Shown here in pieces: positions 12,256 through 21,680 of a stretch of 64,000 nt of DNA. Source of the stretch: Agrobacterium tumefaciens. GTDB taxonomy: Bacteria; Pseudomonadota; Alphaproteobacteria; Rhizobiales; Rhizobiaceae. Within the stretch, counting starts at the first letter, position 1; each line of letters starts with the position of its first letter. Position numbers and translations under genes: made by a program. The notes beneath the pieces were generated by a model. It was not told the origin of the DNA. It saw only the letters and a list, made by a program, of their open reading frames with translations, and did not search any database. The stretch spans positions 1 to 64,000 of the forward strand of contig NZ_WJOK01000005.1 in NCBI RefSeq assembly GCF_009649785.1, read 5' to 3'.

Positions 12256-13359
12256 ATGGTACCTATGCAAAGCCTGATAAAGCCACAAAATCTCACCGCC
12301 ACCCTGATGGGCAAGACCGGCGACACCCTGCTCTGGTTGCTCGCCGCGCTGCACGTCACTGCTGTCGCAATCCTCTTCGCGACGTTGCTATCGTTGGGTG
12401 AGGCGCAAGCCGCCGAACAGGAGATAAGCTGCACGGGCAGCGATATTCTCGTGGAGATGCGCAAGAGCGACCCGCAGAGCTTCGCGAAGATCGAACAGGA
12501 AGCGGCAGCTATACCGAACGGCAAGGGCAACTTCTGGCGCATCGAAAAAGCTGGAACGGCACCGTCCTTTCTTCTCGGCACCATGCATGTCACCGATCCA
12601 CGTGTTCTTGGCATGCCAGCGGCCGCAACACCCGCATTTGAAAAAGCCGCGACGGTCATCGTGGAATCGGACGAAATCGTCGATGACAAGAAAATTGCGG
12701 CATCGCTGCTGACAAGACCCGACCTCACCATGTTTCTGGACGGCAAGTCGATCACCGACATCCTGTCACCCGAAAATGTCGCACGCCTTGAAAAGGGTCT
12801 TAAGGAGCGCGGCATTCCGCTGAGTGCCGTTTCGCGCATGAAGCCATGGATGCTGTCGAGTTTCGTCGCCCTTCCCGCCTGCGAATTTGCCCGCAAGGCC
12901 ACAGGCCTGTCTTTCCTGGATAAGAAGCTCGCTGAAGATGCGGTCGCGGATGGAAAGCACCTTGTCGGGCTGGAGACCATGGTGGAGCAGCTTGCGGCCA
13001 TGTCTGAGCTGCCAATGGAATTTCATCTGCAGGCGCTGATCGAAACGCTCGAATTGGGCGACCGCATGGACGACATCATGACGACCATGACCGATCTTTA
13101 TGTCAGCGGTGACATCGGCATGACCATGCCCATGCTGAAGAGCATCGATCCCAAGAAAGCGTCTGAAAATGACCAGGGCTACGCCGCCTTCGAGCAACGC
13201 ATCATCACCGATCGCAACCACGTCATGGCGGAGCGATCGGCCCCTGAGCTTGCCAAAGGCAATGTCTTCATGGCCGTCGGCGCTTTGCACCTGCCGGGCG
13301 AAGAAGGCGTAATTGAACTCCTGCGTGCGCAGGGCTTTACCCTCACACGGGTCGACTGA
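12256..13359 (+). CDS. TraB/GumN family protein, exported
   Basis: A 367-residue protein of the TraB/GumN (Tiki-like) family, named from the N-terminal motif FLLGTMHVTDPRV near residue 110 and the C-terminal GALHLPGEEGVIELLRAQGF. A hydrophobic stretch at about residues 25-50 followed by AQAAEQEISC looks like a signal peptide. Some family members are metalloproteases; the His residues of the two motifs are present, but activity is not established. Translation may begin at the ATG at 12265 instead. The 3' end overlaps the convergent DUF2867-like gene by 17 bases. Confidence 0.85.
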   Translation: MVPMQSLIKPQNLTATLMGKTGDTLLWLLAALHVTAVAILFATLLSLGEAQAAEQEISCTGSDILVEMRKSDPQSFAKIEQEAAAIPNGKGNFWRIEKAGTAPSFLLGTMHVTDPRVLGMPAAATPAFEKAATVIVESDEIVDDKKIAASLLTRPDLTMFLDGKSITDILSPENVARLEKGLKERGIPLSAVSRMKPWMLSSFVALPACEFARKATGLSFLDKKLAEDAVADGKHLVGLETMVEQLAAMSELPMEFHLQALIETLELGDRMDDIMTTMTDLYVSGDIGMTMPMLKSIDPKKASENDQGYAAFEQRIITDRNHVMAERSAPELAKGNVFMAVGALHLPGEEGVIELLRAQGFTLTRVD

Positions 13360-13831
13360 TCCACTCGTCTCCGGCCTTGACGGGGCGGACATTGGCGCAA
13401 AACGGCCGCATCGTCGCCGGCACGATGCGACGATGAAACGGACCGACGACGAAAAGATAGAGACGCCCGAACAGGTTCTTGCGCCGGACGATAGTCGTGA
13501 CCTTCACGATCTGCCGACCAGGCTCCTGTTCCACATCGACGACGATACGGAAATCGAGATGGTTGTCGTCAAAGCCGAGCACTGTCCGGTCCGCAGTAGA
13601 CGACAGCACGGGAAATCCGCCCGCCGAAGTACCCGCCGCCAGCTCGACCGTTCTGAGACCGAAAAGCGATACGAGACGGTTTCGAAGCGCCATAAGGCCG
13701 CTGATCCATGCCGGAGGATGATCGAGGAGAAGTCTGCTCACGTCGAGTGAACTCGATGCGGCCGTCACCATCTCTCCTTCAAAGCAATCCCGCCAGTCCG
13801 CGCCCGGCAATATGTCTTCGCTATCCCGCAT
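13343..13831 (-). CDS. DUF2867-like protein
   Basis: A 162-residue protein. The beginning (DILPGADWRDCFEG), the PPAWISGLMALRNRLVSLFGL segment and the later NHLDFRIVVDV...RLYLFVVGPFHRRIVPA pattern match the DUF2867 layout as I know it, a family found fused or near to NAD-binding epimerases and of unknown biochemical role. A GAGG stretch precedes the ATG. It is convergent with the TraB/GumN gene, overlapping it by 17 bases, and probably monocistronic. Confidence 0.7.
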   Translation of the reverse strand: MRDSEDILPGADWRDCFEGEMVTAASSSLDVSRLLLDHPPAWISGLMALRNRLVSLFGLRTVELAAGTSAGGFPVLSSTADRTVLGFDDNHLDFRIVVDVEQEPGRQIVKVTTIVRRKNLFGRLYLFVVGPFHRRIVPATMRPFCANVRPVKAGDEWISRPV

Positions 13832-13997
13832 CCCATAACCTCATTGCCGCCTTGTGTGGCGAGGCTCATCATCACTATTTCCGATCATCCGGGAACGTGA
13901 CAAACCGCCGCTAATGGCAATTCGAGCGGGTTTAGCTTCAGAAAATACGAAGAGACAGACACATGGAGCGTTTTCACTTTTGGAAAAGCGTAGTGCT

Positions 13998-14497
13998 TTA
14001 GCCGTGCGTCATACGCTTCAAAACATTGGTGCGCCAGTAGAACTGGTGAACCAGAACTGCGGCGACGTGGCCGGCGATCAACACCCACATCAGCCCCTTG
14101 AACGGCCCGGAATGCAATTCTCCTGCTACTCGCGCGCCGAAATAATAGGCCGCAATGCCCGACAATGGCAGGGCAAAAAACAGCGCGTAAAAGGTGAAAT
14201 GGCGACCTTCGCGGCGATTTGAGAAGCGCGCGGTTCATTGGCGGGATGCGGCGGCACCCCCTGGAAAAACCGCAGACAGAGGCGCAGAACCGCAAGGGAC
14301 AGGACGGCAAAGCCGACATACGCGTGAATATTGGCCGAGGAGATCTGGTCCGGCGTCAGCGTTTCACCCCGCCGCATCAACCGATACGCATGGGCCATGC
14401 CATCTGGAAACAGAAGGTTGAAGAAGATCAGAAGCGCCATCGTCCAGTGAAGGATACGCTGCGGAGCGGAGAAGGAAACTTGAGTAGAGGACGCCAT
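13998..14497 (-). pseudogene. Cytochrome b561, broken by a one-base frameshift
   Basis: Membrane dihaem cytochrome b that passes electrons through the cytoplasmic membrane. The first half reads QRILHWTMALLIFFNLL and IHAYVGFAVLSLAVLRL in one frame, then changes after AAKV near 14200. The -1 frame continues with HFTFYALFFALPLSGIAAYYF and GHVAAVLVHQFYWR to a TAA at 13998-14000. Restoring one G (GTCGCCAT to GTCGGCCAT) gives a 166-residue protein with all four expected membrane helices and haem histidines. The uninterrupted reading stops early, at 14126. Either the gene is inactive in this strain or the sequence has an error. The ATG at 14497 has AAAAGG upstream. Confidence 0.85.
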
Positions 14498-14546
14498 TTT
14501 ATTGCCTTTTATCAAAAGGTTAGACAGGCTATGGCGCAAATATGCT

Positions 14547-14577
14547 GAACCCCGGCCTGCATTGCAAGCCGGGGTTC
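14547..14577 (-). terminator. GC-rich stem-loop after lpdA
   Basis: GAACCCCGGC (14547-14556) pairs perfectly with GCCGGGGTTC (14568-14577) around 11 bases, 33 bases after the lpdA stop. On the minus strand only a weak T-rich stretch follows, so it is a probable rather than a certain terminator. Confidence 0.6.
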
Positions 14578-14609
14578 GCTTTATGGCTGAAATTTAATAT
14601 TGGCTACAA

Positions 14610-16016
14610 TCACATATGGATCGGCTTGAAGAAAGTTGCCAGCGCCGCTTCCTTCACCGCTTCCGACATGGTCGGATGCGCATGGCAGGTACGGCCGAGA
14701 TCTTCCGAGGAACCACCGAATTCCATGAGCACGGTGATCTCGTGGATCATTTCGCCAGCGCCGAAACCAACGATATGGCCGCCGAGAACCCGGTCGGTTT
14801 CCTTGTCAGCGAGGATCTTCACGAACCCATCAGTCACCTGCATGGCGCGGGCGCGACCATTGGCGGTGAAGGGGAACTTGCCGACCTTGTAGGCGACACC
14901 AGCGGCCTTCAGTTCTTCTTCCGTCTTGCCGACGGAAGCGACTTCCGGCTGCGTATAGACCACGGCCGGAATGACATCGTAGTTCACATGGCCGCGCTGG
15001 CCGGCAAGAATTTCCGCAAGAGCGACGCCCTCGTCTTCCGCCTTATGTGCCAACATCGGGCCCTTCACCACGTCGCCGATGGCGTAGATGCCATCCACAT
15101 TGGTCTTGAAGTGGCCGTCGATTTCGACACGGCCGCGGCTGTCGAGCACGACACCGGCTTCCGCAAGGCCGAGACCCTCGGTGTAGGGCTTGCGACCGGT
15201 GGAGATCAGCACAACGTTGGCTTCCAGCGTTTCAGCCGCGCCACCCTTGACCGGCTCGAACACCACCTTTGCGCCGGTTCCCGTCTTTTCAACGCCCGTC
15301 ACCTTGGCACCGAGCTTGAAATCGAGACCCTGCTTGGCGAGCAGACGCTGAGCCTGCTTGGAGACTTCGCTATCCATGCCGCCGAGAATGGTGTCGAGAT
15401 ATTCGACGACGGTGACCTTCGCGCCAAGACGCGACCAGACCGAACCAAGCTCGAGGCCGATGACACCGCCGCCCACCACGATGAGCTTTTCCGGAACCTT
15501 GGAGAGCGCAATCGCGCCGGTGGAGGAAACGATGACGCTTTCATCGATATCCACCTCGACGCCGGGAATACCAGCAACATCAGAACCGGTGGCGATGACG
15601 ATGTTCTTGGCTTCGATTTCCTGGCTCTCGCCCTTGTCATTGGTGACGGAGACCTTGCCGGCGGATACAACCTTGCCTGTGCCCTGGAAGGCATCGATCT
15701 TGTTCTTCTTGAACAGGAAGGCAACGCCGTCGACATTGGCTTTCACCACGCTGTCCTTGTGCCCCATCATCTTCTCGAGGTTCAGCTTCGGAGCGGCGAC
15801 TTCGATACCAAGCGTATCAACGCCATGGGCCACATGCGCGAAGGTTTCGGAAGCGTGCAGCAATGCCTTGGAAGGAATGCAGCCGACATTGAGGCAGGTG
15901 CCGCCATAGGTCGCGCGCTTTTCGATCACTGCGACCTTCAAGCCAAGCTGTGCCGCCTTGACCGCGCAAACATAACCGCCGGGACCCGTACCGATTACCA
16001 CTACATCATATGCCAT
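14610..16016 (-). CDS. lpdA: Dihydrolipoyl dehydrogenase (E3)
   Basis: E3 reoxidises lipoamide of 2-oxoacid dehydrogenases with FAD and NAD+. The FAD motif GTGPGGY is at residues 9-15, the redox disulfide is Cys41/Cys46 (CLNVGC), the NAD motif VGGGVIGLELG is in the middle, and HAHPTMSEAVKEA near the C terminus carries the His-Glu catalytic pair. The length of 468 is normal. It is the last gene downstream of sucB, so it is the likely E3 for 2-oxoglutarate dehydrogenase. The 64-base gap from the LysE-like gene allows an extra promoter. Confidence 0.96.
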   Translation of the reverse strand: MAYDVVVIGTGPGGYVCAVKAAQLGLKVAVIEKRATYGGTCLNVGCIPSKALLHASETFAHVAHGVDTLGIEVAAPKLNLEKMMGHKDSVVKANVDGVAFLFKKNKIDAFQGTGKVVSAGKVSVTNDKGESQEIEAKNIVIATGSDVAGIPGVEVDIDESVIVSSTGAIALSKVPEKLIVVGGGVIGLELGSVWSRLGAKVTVVEYLDTILGGMDSEVSKQAQRLLAKQGLDFKLGAKVTGVEKTGTGAKVVFEPVKGGAAETLEANVVLISTGRKPYTEGLGLAEAGVVLDSRGRVEIDGHFKTNVDGIYAIGDVVKGPMLAHKAEDEGVALAEILAGQRGHVNYDVIPAVVYTQPEVASVGKTEEELKAAGVAYKVGKFPFTANGRARAMQVTDGFVKILADKETDRVLGGHIVGFGAGEMIHEITVLMEFGGSSEDLGRTCHAHPTMSEAVKEAALATFFKPIHM

Positions 16017-16080
16017 GTTTCTGTTCCTGATTGATTGCGGGCAGGATTTTGAACCGCCCTGCTTCCGTTTGACCTGAAAC

Positions 16081-16725
16081 TCAGGCCGCTTTTTCCGTTG
16101 CGAGTTTTATACCGAGAGCGATGAAGACCACGCCACTGGTGCGGTCGATCCATTGGCTGGCGCGCTGAAAAGCTGCGCGCATGCGAGGTGTCGTCATGAA
16201 CAGGCTGACGCCGACGAACCACAGGATAAGGCAGCTTGCCATGACGAGCCCATATCCGAACTTGATGCCAACAGGCGTATGCGCGTGAACCACCGTCGAA
16301 AAGATCGACAGGAAGAAAAACACCGGTTTGGGGTTAAGCGCGTTGGCGGCAAAACCGAGCGTGAAGGCCTTCAATGCAGTCTGGCCGCTTCTTGCCCGAA
16401 CGCCATCTTCGCCTTCCGCAGCCGGCAATTCGGTCTTGCCTGCGCGCAGCGCCTTGATGCCGATATAGATCAGATAGGCGACACCCAACCACTTGACGAT
16501 GTTAAAGAGATATATCGACTGGGAAATGATGAGACCAAGTCCAAGGATCGTATAGGTGACGTGGAACATCAGGGATGTGCCAACACCGAAGCTGGTGATG
16601 ATGGCCTGCTTGCGCCCATGCACCATGGCCTGACGCATGACCATCGCCAGATCCGCGCCGGGAGAAACGATCGCGAAAAAGAAGATCGCCATCAGGGATG
16701 CAAGTTCGATCAGATACTGATGCAT
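16081..16725 (-). CDS. LysE/RhtB family amino acid exporter
   Basis: A 214-residue inner-membrane protein with about six hydrophobic segments. The SPGADLAMVMRQAMVHGRKQA beginning and GLGLIISQS, LGVAYLIYIGIKALR and ALNPKPVFFFLSIF segments are typical of LysE/RhtB exporters of amino acids or their derivatives. It sits 14 bases after the MAPEG gene and upstream of lpdA, so it is probably cotranscribed with TCA genes. The substrate cannot be read from the sequence. Confidence 0.87.
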   Translation of the reverse strand: MHQYLIELASLMAIFFFAIVSPGADLAMVMRQAMVHGRKQAIITSFGVGTSLMFHVTYTILGLGLIISQSIYLFNIVKWLGVAYLIYIGIKALRAGKTELPAAEGEDGVRARSGQTALKAFTLGFAANALNPKPVFFFLSIFSTVVHAHTPVGIKFGYGLVMASCLILWFVGVSLFMTTPRMRAAFQRASQWIDRTSGVVFIALGIKLATEKAA

Positions 16726-16739
16726 GGGAAAATCAACCT

Positions 16740-17153
16740 CTAAAACATCAACACGAAAAGCATCAGCCCAAGACCGAGCATCGAACCGAGCCAGACCAGC
16801 GAGCGGATATAGGGCACACCAGCGAGATAAAGTGGAATATAGACCACCCGGCAGATCAGCCAGATCAAAGCGCCGGTGAAGGCCAGCCCGGACGGATCGC
16901 CGGCCATGATGACACCGAAGGCGAGCGCAATGAAAGCGGGATAGGTCTCGCGAAAATTCGCCGAGGCACGCGCGGCGCGTCCGGCAACCCTGCCCTGCGG
17001 CTTTTTTTCAGCATCCCGCGGACCGGCATTCCAGTCCAGCCCGAATTCCCGCGTTGCCGTCATTCCCTGCAGCGCAATGTGGGCGGCCAGCAGCAGGACG
17101 CTGAGCCCGATCAGCGGCAAAAAGGGTGACGCGGCAAGAAATGTCGGCTGCAC
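16740..17153 (-). CDS. MAPEG family membrane protein
   Basis: A 137-residue protein with about four membrane segments. The pattern RVAGRAARASANFRETYPAFIAL...GAL IWLICRVVYIPLYLAGVPYIRSLVW is that of bacterial MAPEG proteins (membrane-associated eicosanoid and glutathione metabolism superfamily). Conserved Arg, Asn and Tyr residues of the family are visible; no bacterial substrate can be assigned. It lies 68 bases downstream of sucB, after a stem-loop, and 14 bases before the LysE-like exporter. Confidence 0.82.
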   Translation of the reverse strand: MQPTFLAASPFLPLIGLSVLLLAAHIALQGMTATREFGLDWNAGPRDAEKKPQGRVAGRAARASANFRETYPAFIALAFGVIMAGDPSGLAFTGALIWLICRVVYIPLYLAGVPYIRSLVWLGSMLGLGLMLFVLMF

Positions 17154-17172
17154 TTTCGCTCTCCTGATGGCA

Positions 17173-17205
17173 TTTCAGCGGGATCGACTTGAAACCCCGC
17201 TGAAA
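17173..17205 (-). promoter_or_regulatory. Stem-loop after sucB
   Basis: TTTCAGCGGG and CCCGCTGAAA pair exactly over 10 bases around a 13-base loop, 16 bases after the sucB stop. No T-run follows on the minus strand. It may act as a weak terminator or a 3' stabiliser that separates sucAB from the MAPEG-LysE-lpdA genes. Confidence 0.5.
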
Positions 17206-17221
17206 CGAAAAGCAAGACCGA

Positions 17222-18454
17222 TCAGAGATCGAGAACCAGACGTTCCGGATCTTCGAGGCTTTCCTTGACGCGAACGAGGAAGGTCACGGCTTCCTTGCCG
17301 TCAACGATACGGTGATCGTAGGAGAGCGCAAGATACATCATCGGACGGATGACGACCTGACCACCGATGGCGACCGGACGCTCCTGGATCTTGTGCATGC
17401 CGAGGATGCCCGACTGCGGCGCATTAAGGATCGGCGAGGACATCAGCGAGCCGTAGACGCCACCATTGGTGATGGTGAAGGTGCCGCCCTGCATGTCGGC
17501 CATGCCGAGCGAACCGTCGCGCGCTGCCTTGGCGAGACGGCCGAGTTCCTTTTCGACACCAGCGATGGAGAGCTGGTCGGCATCGCGAATGACCGGAACG
17601 ACGAGACCCTTGTCGGTGCCGACAGCCATGCCGACGTGACAATAGTTCTTGTAGATGATGTCCGTGCCGTCGATTTCAGCGTTAACCGCGGGCAGTTCCT
17701 TCAGCGCGTGGGTCACGGCCTTCGTGAAGAAGCCCATGAAGCCCAGCTTGACGCCGTGCTTCTTCTCGAAAACGTCCTTGTAGCGGTTGCGCAAATCCAT
17801 GACGGCGCTCATGTCCACCTCGTTATAGGTGGTCAGCATGGCGGCCGTGTTCTGTGCATCCTTGAGGCGACGTGCGATCGTCTGGCGCAGGCGGGTCATC
17901 TTGACGCGCTCTTCGCGAACCTGATCCTGCTCGGCCGAAACCGGACGGGGAGCAGCAGCAGCGACTGGAGCGGCGGCAGGTGCCGAAACACCCTTGGCAA
18001 CAGCGGCGAGAACGTCGCCCTTCAGAACCTGGCCACGCTTGCCCGAACCGTCGACCTGATCGGCGGAAAGGTTGTTTTCAGCGAGCAGCTTGCCGGCGGC
18101 AGGTGCCGGCGGCATGGCGCTTCCAGCCGGAGCGGCGGCCACGGCTGCGGCAGGTGCCGGTGCAGCAGCAGGCGCAGCAGGCTTTGCTGCGGGTGCAGAA
18201 GTTGCAGCGCCGGCAGCACCTTCGGCGATCTGGCCGAGAAGGGCGTCGAGACCGACGGTTTCGCCGTTCTGCACGACGATTTCGGTCAGCACGCCGGAGG
18301 CGGGCGCCGGAACTTCGACGGTAACCTTGTCGGTTTCGAGTTCAACGAGAGGTTCGTCGGCCTTGACGGTATCGCCGACCTTCTTGAACCAGGTGCCGAC
18401 GGTCGCTTCGCTGACGGATTCGCCGAGGGTTGGTACGCGGATTTCAGTGGCCAT
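17222..18454 (-). CDS. sucB: 2-oxoglutarate dehydrogenase E2, dihydrolipoyl succinyltransferase
   Basis: E2 transfers the succinyl group from E1 to CoA. A single lipoyl domain has the modified lysine at residue 43 (ETDKVTVEV). Next come an Ala/Pro-rich linker (about 80-115), a peripheral subunit-binding domain (about 118-155, [26 protein letters not shown]), a second linker, and the catalytic domain with His381 and Asp385 in SYDHRIVDG. The length of 410 is normal. It lies 53 bases after sucA in the same operon. Confidence 0.97.
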   Translation of the reverse strand: MATEIRVPTLGESVSEATVGTWFKKVGDTVKADEPLVELETDKVTVEVPAPASGVLTEIVVQNGETVGLDALLGQIAEGAAGAATSAPAAKPAAPAAAPAPAAAVAAAPAGSAMPPAPAAGKLLAENNLSADQVDGSGKRGQVLKGDVLAAVAKGVSAPAAAPVAAAAPRPVSAEQDQVREERVKMTRLRQTIARRLKDAQNTAAMLTTYNEVDMSAVMDLRNRYKDVFEKKHGVKLGFMGFFTKAVTHALKELPAVNAEIDGTDIIYKNYCHVGMAVGTDKGLVVPVIRDADQLSIAGVEKELGRLAKAARDGSLGMADMQGGTFTITNGGVYGSLMSSPILNAPQSGILGMHKIQERPVAIGGQVVIRPMMYLALSYDHRIVDGKEAVTFLVRVKESLEDPERLVLDL

Positions 18455-18507
18455 GATCTAGTTCCGTTATTCGGGTGTCTTTTTTGCGGGGCGATGCGGG
18501 AGAGTTC

Positions 18508-21504
18508 TCACTCTCCCAGCGCGTCTTCCAGGAACGCAGCAAGCTGCGCCAGATGCTTGGACATCAGGCCGGTCGCCGGAGAGGCGGCAGCCGGACGGCC
18601 CGTGTAACGGACCTTCTGGTACTTGGCGTCGATATGCGCCAGAACCCATTCAAGGTAAGGATCGATGAACGACCACGCACCCATGTTCTTCGGCTCTTCC
18701 TGGCACCACACCATTTCCGCGTTACGGAAACGGGAAAGCTCGTTGATGAGCGCCTTGGCCGGGAACGGATAGAGCTGTTCGACACGCAGCAGGTAGATGT
18801 CGTCGATACCGCGCTTTTCACGCTCCTCGAGCAGATCGTAATAGACCTTGCCCGTGCACATGACGACGCGGCGGATCTTCGAATCCTTCTGCAGCTTGAT
18901 CGGACCATCCTTGATGACCTCCGCATCGTCCCACAGGAGACGGTGGAAGGAGGACTCGCCTGCAAGCTCCGCAAGCGACGAGGTGGCGCGCTTGTGACGC
19001 AGCAGGGACTTCGGCGTCATCAGGATGAGCGGCTTGCGGAAGTCACGCTTCATCTGGCGGCGCAGGATATGGAAGTAGTTAGCCGGCGTCGTAACGTTGG
19101 CAACCTGCATGTTGTCCTCGGCGCACATCTGCAACCAGCGTTCCAGACGGGCGGACGAATGTTCCGGACCCTGACCTTCATAACCATGCGGCAGGAGGCA
19201 GACGAGACCGGACATGCGCAGCCACTTGCGTTCACCCGAAGAGATGAACTGGTCGAATACCACCTGGGCTCCGTTGGCGAAGTCGCCGAACTGGGCTTCC
19301 CAGAGCGTCAGTGCATTCGGGCGGGCAAGCGAATAGCCATATTCGAAACCAAGAACCGCTTCTTCCGAAAGCATCGAGTTGATGACTTCGTAACGGGCCT
19401 GCGTCGGCGAAAGATTGGCAAGCGGGATGTAACGCTCTTCAGTCTCCTGATCATAGAGAACCGAGTGGCGCTGCGAGAAGGTGCCGCGTTCGCAGTCCTG
19501 ACCGGACAGACGAATCTTGTGGCCGTCTACGACCAGCGAACCGAAGGCCAGAGCCTCAGCCATCGCCCAGTCCAGCCCCTCGCCGGTCTCGACCATCTGA
19601 GCACGGTTTTCCATGAAGCGCTGGATCGTGCGGTGTGCGCTGAAGCCTTCCGGAATGGTCGACAGCTTCTTGCCGATTTCCTTCAGCTGCTTCATCGGCA
19701 CGCCGGTCTTGCCACGACGCTGCTCATCGGCATTGTCGGCGGCGCGCAGACCGGACCACTGACCATCCAGCCAGTCGGCCTTGTTCGGCTTGTAGGACTG
19801 GCCTGCCTCGAACTCCTGCTCGAGATGGGCGCGCCAATCGGCCTTGATCTTCTCGAAATCGCCTTCGGTGATCAGGCCTTCCGCAATCAGGCGGTCAGCA
19901 TAGATGCGGGCAACAGTCTTGTGGCCACGGATGACCTTGTACATCTTCGGCTGCGTGAACGCAGGCTCGTCGCCTTCGTTATGGCCGAAGCGACGGTAAC
20001 AGAACATGTCGATGACGACAGGCTTGTGGAACTTCATGCGGTATTCGGTTGCAACCTTTGCCGCATAAACCACCGCTTCCGGATCATCACCGTTAACGTG
20101 GAAGATCGGCGCCTCGATCATCTTGGCAACGTCGGACGGATAGGGCGACGAGCGCGAGAAGGCCGGGTTCGTCGTGAAGCCGATCTGGTTGTTGATGATG
20201 AAGTGCATGGTACCGGCAACGCGGTGACCGCGCAGGCCGGAGAGGCCGAGAATTTCGGCAACCACGCCCTGACCCGCAAAAGCGGCGTCGCCGTGCAACA
20301 GGAGCGGCAGCACCTTTGCGCGTTCCGACAGCGGAATGATGTCGCCGTCCCATGTCTTGGCAAGCTGGTCCTGCTTGGCGCGGGCCTTGCCCATGACGAC
20401 AGGGTTGACGATTTCAAGGTGCGACGGGTTGGCCGTCAGCGAGAGGTGAACCTTGTTGCCGTCGAATTCGCGGTCTGAGGAGGCACCGAGATGGTACTTC
20501 ACGTCACCGGAACCTTCGACGTCATCAGGCTTGAACGAACCGCCCTTGAACTCGTGGAACACGGCGCGGTGCGGCTTGCCCATCACGTTGGTCAAAACGT
20601 TCAGGCGGCCGCGGTGAGCCATGCCGAGCACGACTTCTTCCAGACCGTCCTGGCCGCCGCGCTTGATGATCTGCTCAAGTGCCGGGATCAGCGATTCACC
20701 ACCATCGAGGCCGAAACGCTTGGTACCCTTGAAACGCACGTCGAGGAACTGCTCATAGCCTTCGGCTTCGACGAGCTTGGACAGAATGGCCTTCTTGCCT
20801 TCCGGCGTGAAGTCCACACCCTTGTCAGGACCTTCGATGCGCTCCTGGATCCAGCCCTTTTCTTCCGGGTTGGACATATGCATGAATTCGACGCCGAGCG
20901 TCGAGCAATAGGTGCGCTCGAGAATATCGACCATTTCGCGCACGGTCGCGTATTCGAGACCGAGGACGTTATCGATGAAAATCTTGCGGTCGTAGTCGCT
21001 TTCCTCGAAGCCATAGGACTTCGGCGAAAGCTCGTTATAGTCCTCAACGGCGCTAGCGATGCCGAGCGGGTCGAGCTTGGCGTGCAGATGGCCACGCATG
21101 CGGTAGGCGCGGATCATCATGATGGCGCGGACGCTGTCACGGGTCGCCTGAAGCACTTCGGCTGGGCTGACGGCCTTGCCGGTATCGGCGCTCTTGGCCT
21201 CGGCTTTCGCCTGAACCTTCTTCTCGATGGCCTTCTCGACCGTAGCCCAGTTGCCATCAAGCGCGGATACCAGGTCGCCGTTTGCCGGGATCGGCCAGTT
21301 GGAGCGCTTCCAAGAGGCGCCCTTGGCTGCCTTCTTCACGTCTTCCGGATTGTCGGACAACGCCTTGAAGAAGCTCTGCCACTCCGGCGACACGGAAGAT
21401 GGATCCTCTTCGTACCGGGCATAGAGCTGCTCGATATAGGCTGCATTCGCGCCGTCCAGAAACGACGTGATCTGAAACTGCTCGTTCGCTTCTTGCCTTG
21501 CCAT
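18508..21504 (-). CDS. sucA: 2-oxoglutarate dehydrogenase E1
   Basis: E1 decarboxylates 2-oxoglutarate with thiamine diphosphate and loads succinyl groups on E2 lipoate. The 998-residue chain has the short N-terminal E2-binding segment (SFLDGANAAYIEQLYARYEEDP), the TPP region with GMAHRGRLNVL and HGDAAFAGQGVV, the FHKPVVIDMFCYRRFGHNEGDEP segment and the transketolase-like C-terminal half. The predicted start follows a 176-base, highly structured gap from sucD, and no strong ribosome site is seen immediately before the ATG. Confidence 0.97.
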   Translation of the reverse strand: MARQEANEQFQITSFLDGANAAYIEQLYARYEEDPSSVSPEWQSFFKALSDNPEDVKKAAKGASWKRSNWPIPANGDLVSALDGNWATVEKAIEKKVQAKAEAKSADTGKAVSPAEVLQATRDSVRAIMMIRAYRMRGHLHAKLDPLGIASAVEDYNELSPKSYGFEESDYDRKIFIDNVLGLEYATVREMVDILERTYCSTLGVEFMHMSNPEEKGWIQERIEGPDKGVDFTPEGKKAILSKLVEAEGYEQFLDVRFKGTKRFGLDGGESLIPALEQIIKRGGQDGLEEVVLGMAHRGRLNVLTNVMGKPHRAVFHEFKGGSFKPDDVEGSGDVKYHLGASSDREFDGNKVHLSLTANPSHLEIVNPVVMGKARAKQDQLAKTWDGDIIPLSERAKVLPLLLHGDAAFAGQGVVAEILGLSGLRGHRVAGTMHFIINNQIGFTTNPAFSRSSPYPSDVAKMIEAPIFHVNGDDPEAVVYAAKVATEYRMKFHKPVVIDMFCYRRFGHNEGDEPAFTQPKMYKVIRGHKTVARIYADRLIAEGLITEGDFEKIKADWRAHLEQEFEAGQSYKPNKADWLDGQWSGLRAADNADEQRRGKTGVPMKQLKEIGKKLSTIPEGFSAHRTIQRFMENRAQMVETGEGLDWAMAEALAFGSLVVDGHKIRLSGQDCERGTFSQRHSVLYDQETEERYIPLANLSPTQARYEVINSMLSEEAVLGFEYGYSLARPNALTLWEAQFGDFANGAQVVFDQFISSGERKWLRMSGLVCLLPHGYEGQGPEHSSARLERWLQMCAEDNMQVANVTTPANYFHILRRQMKRDFRKPLILMTPKSLLRHKRATSSLAELAGESSFHRLLWDDAEVIKDGPIKLQKDSKIRRVVMCTGKVYYDLLEEREKRGIDDIYLLRVEQLYPFPAKALINELSRFRNAEMVWCQEEPKNMGAWSFIDPYLEWVLAHIDAKYQKVRYTGRPAAASPATGLMSKHLAQLAAFLEDALGE

Positions 21505-21513
21505 TGTGTTCTT

Positions 21514-21653
21514 GCGGACTTGTCCGTCCGCCTCCTCGATGCCGTTAGGGCCGTTTATCGGCCTGCCGCTTGATTATTGCTGTCTGCCGCCGGGGCGGCA
21601 TGCCGTCTGTCTGTCGTTCTTTGCGGCTTCGGGCAGCGTGGCGTTAAAGCCGC
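21514..21653 (-). promoter_or_regulatory. Structured sucD-sucA spacer with three stem-loops
   Basis: The 176-base gap holds three GC-rich inverted repeats: GCGGAC/GTCCGC (21514-21531), TGCCGC/GCGGCA (21585-21600) and GCGGCTT/AAGCCGC (21623-21653). The first lies right before the sucA ATG and includes a GGAGG-like stretch. No T-run follows any of them. The spacer may hold an internal promoter, an RNA-processing site or a translation control element. Confidence 0.4.
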
Positions 21654-21680
21654 ACCGCCCGTTACCGGTCTCATGTGGTC

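Noticed and set aside
13966-13997. GCGTTTTC...GAAAAGCG stretch after the b561 gene
   Set aside because: Stem needs a bulge and has no clear T-run; it may be a degenerate repeat but the pairing is too poor to call.
18475-20478. 667-codon open frame antisense to sucA
   Set aside because: Shadow of sucA; no recognisable domain, and sucA is unambiguous.
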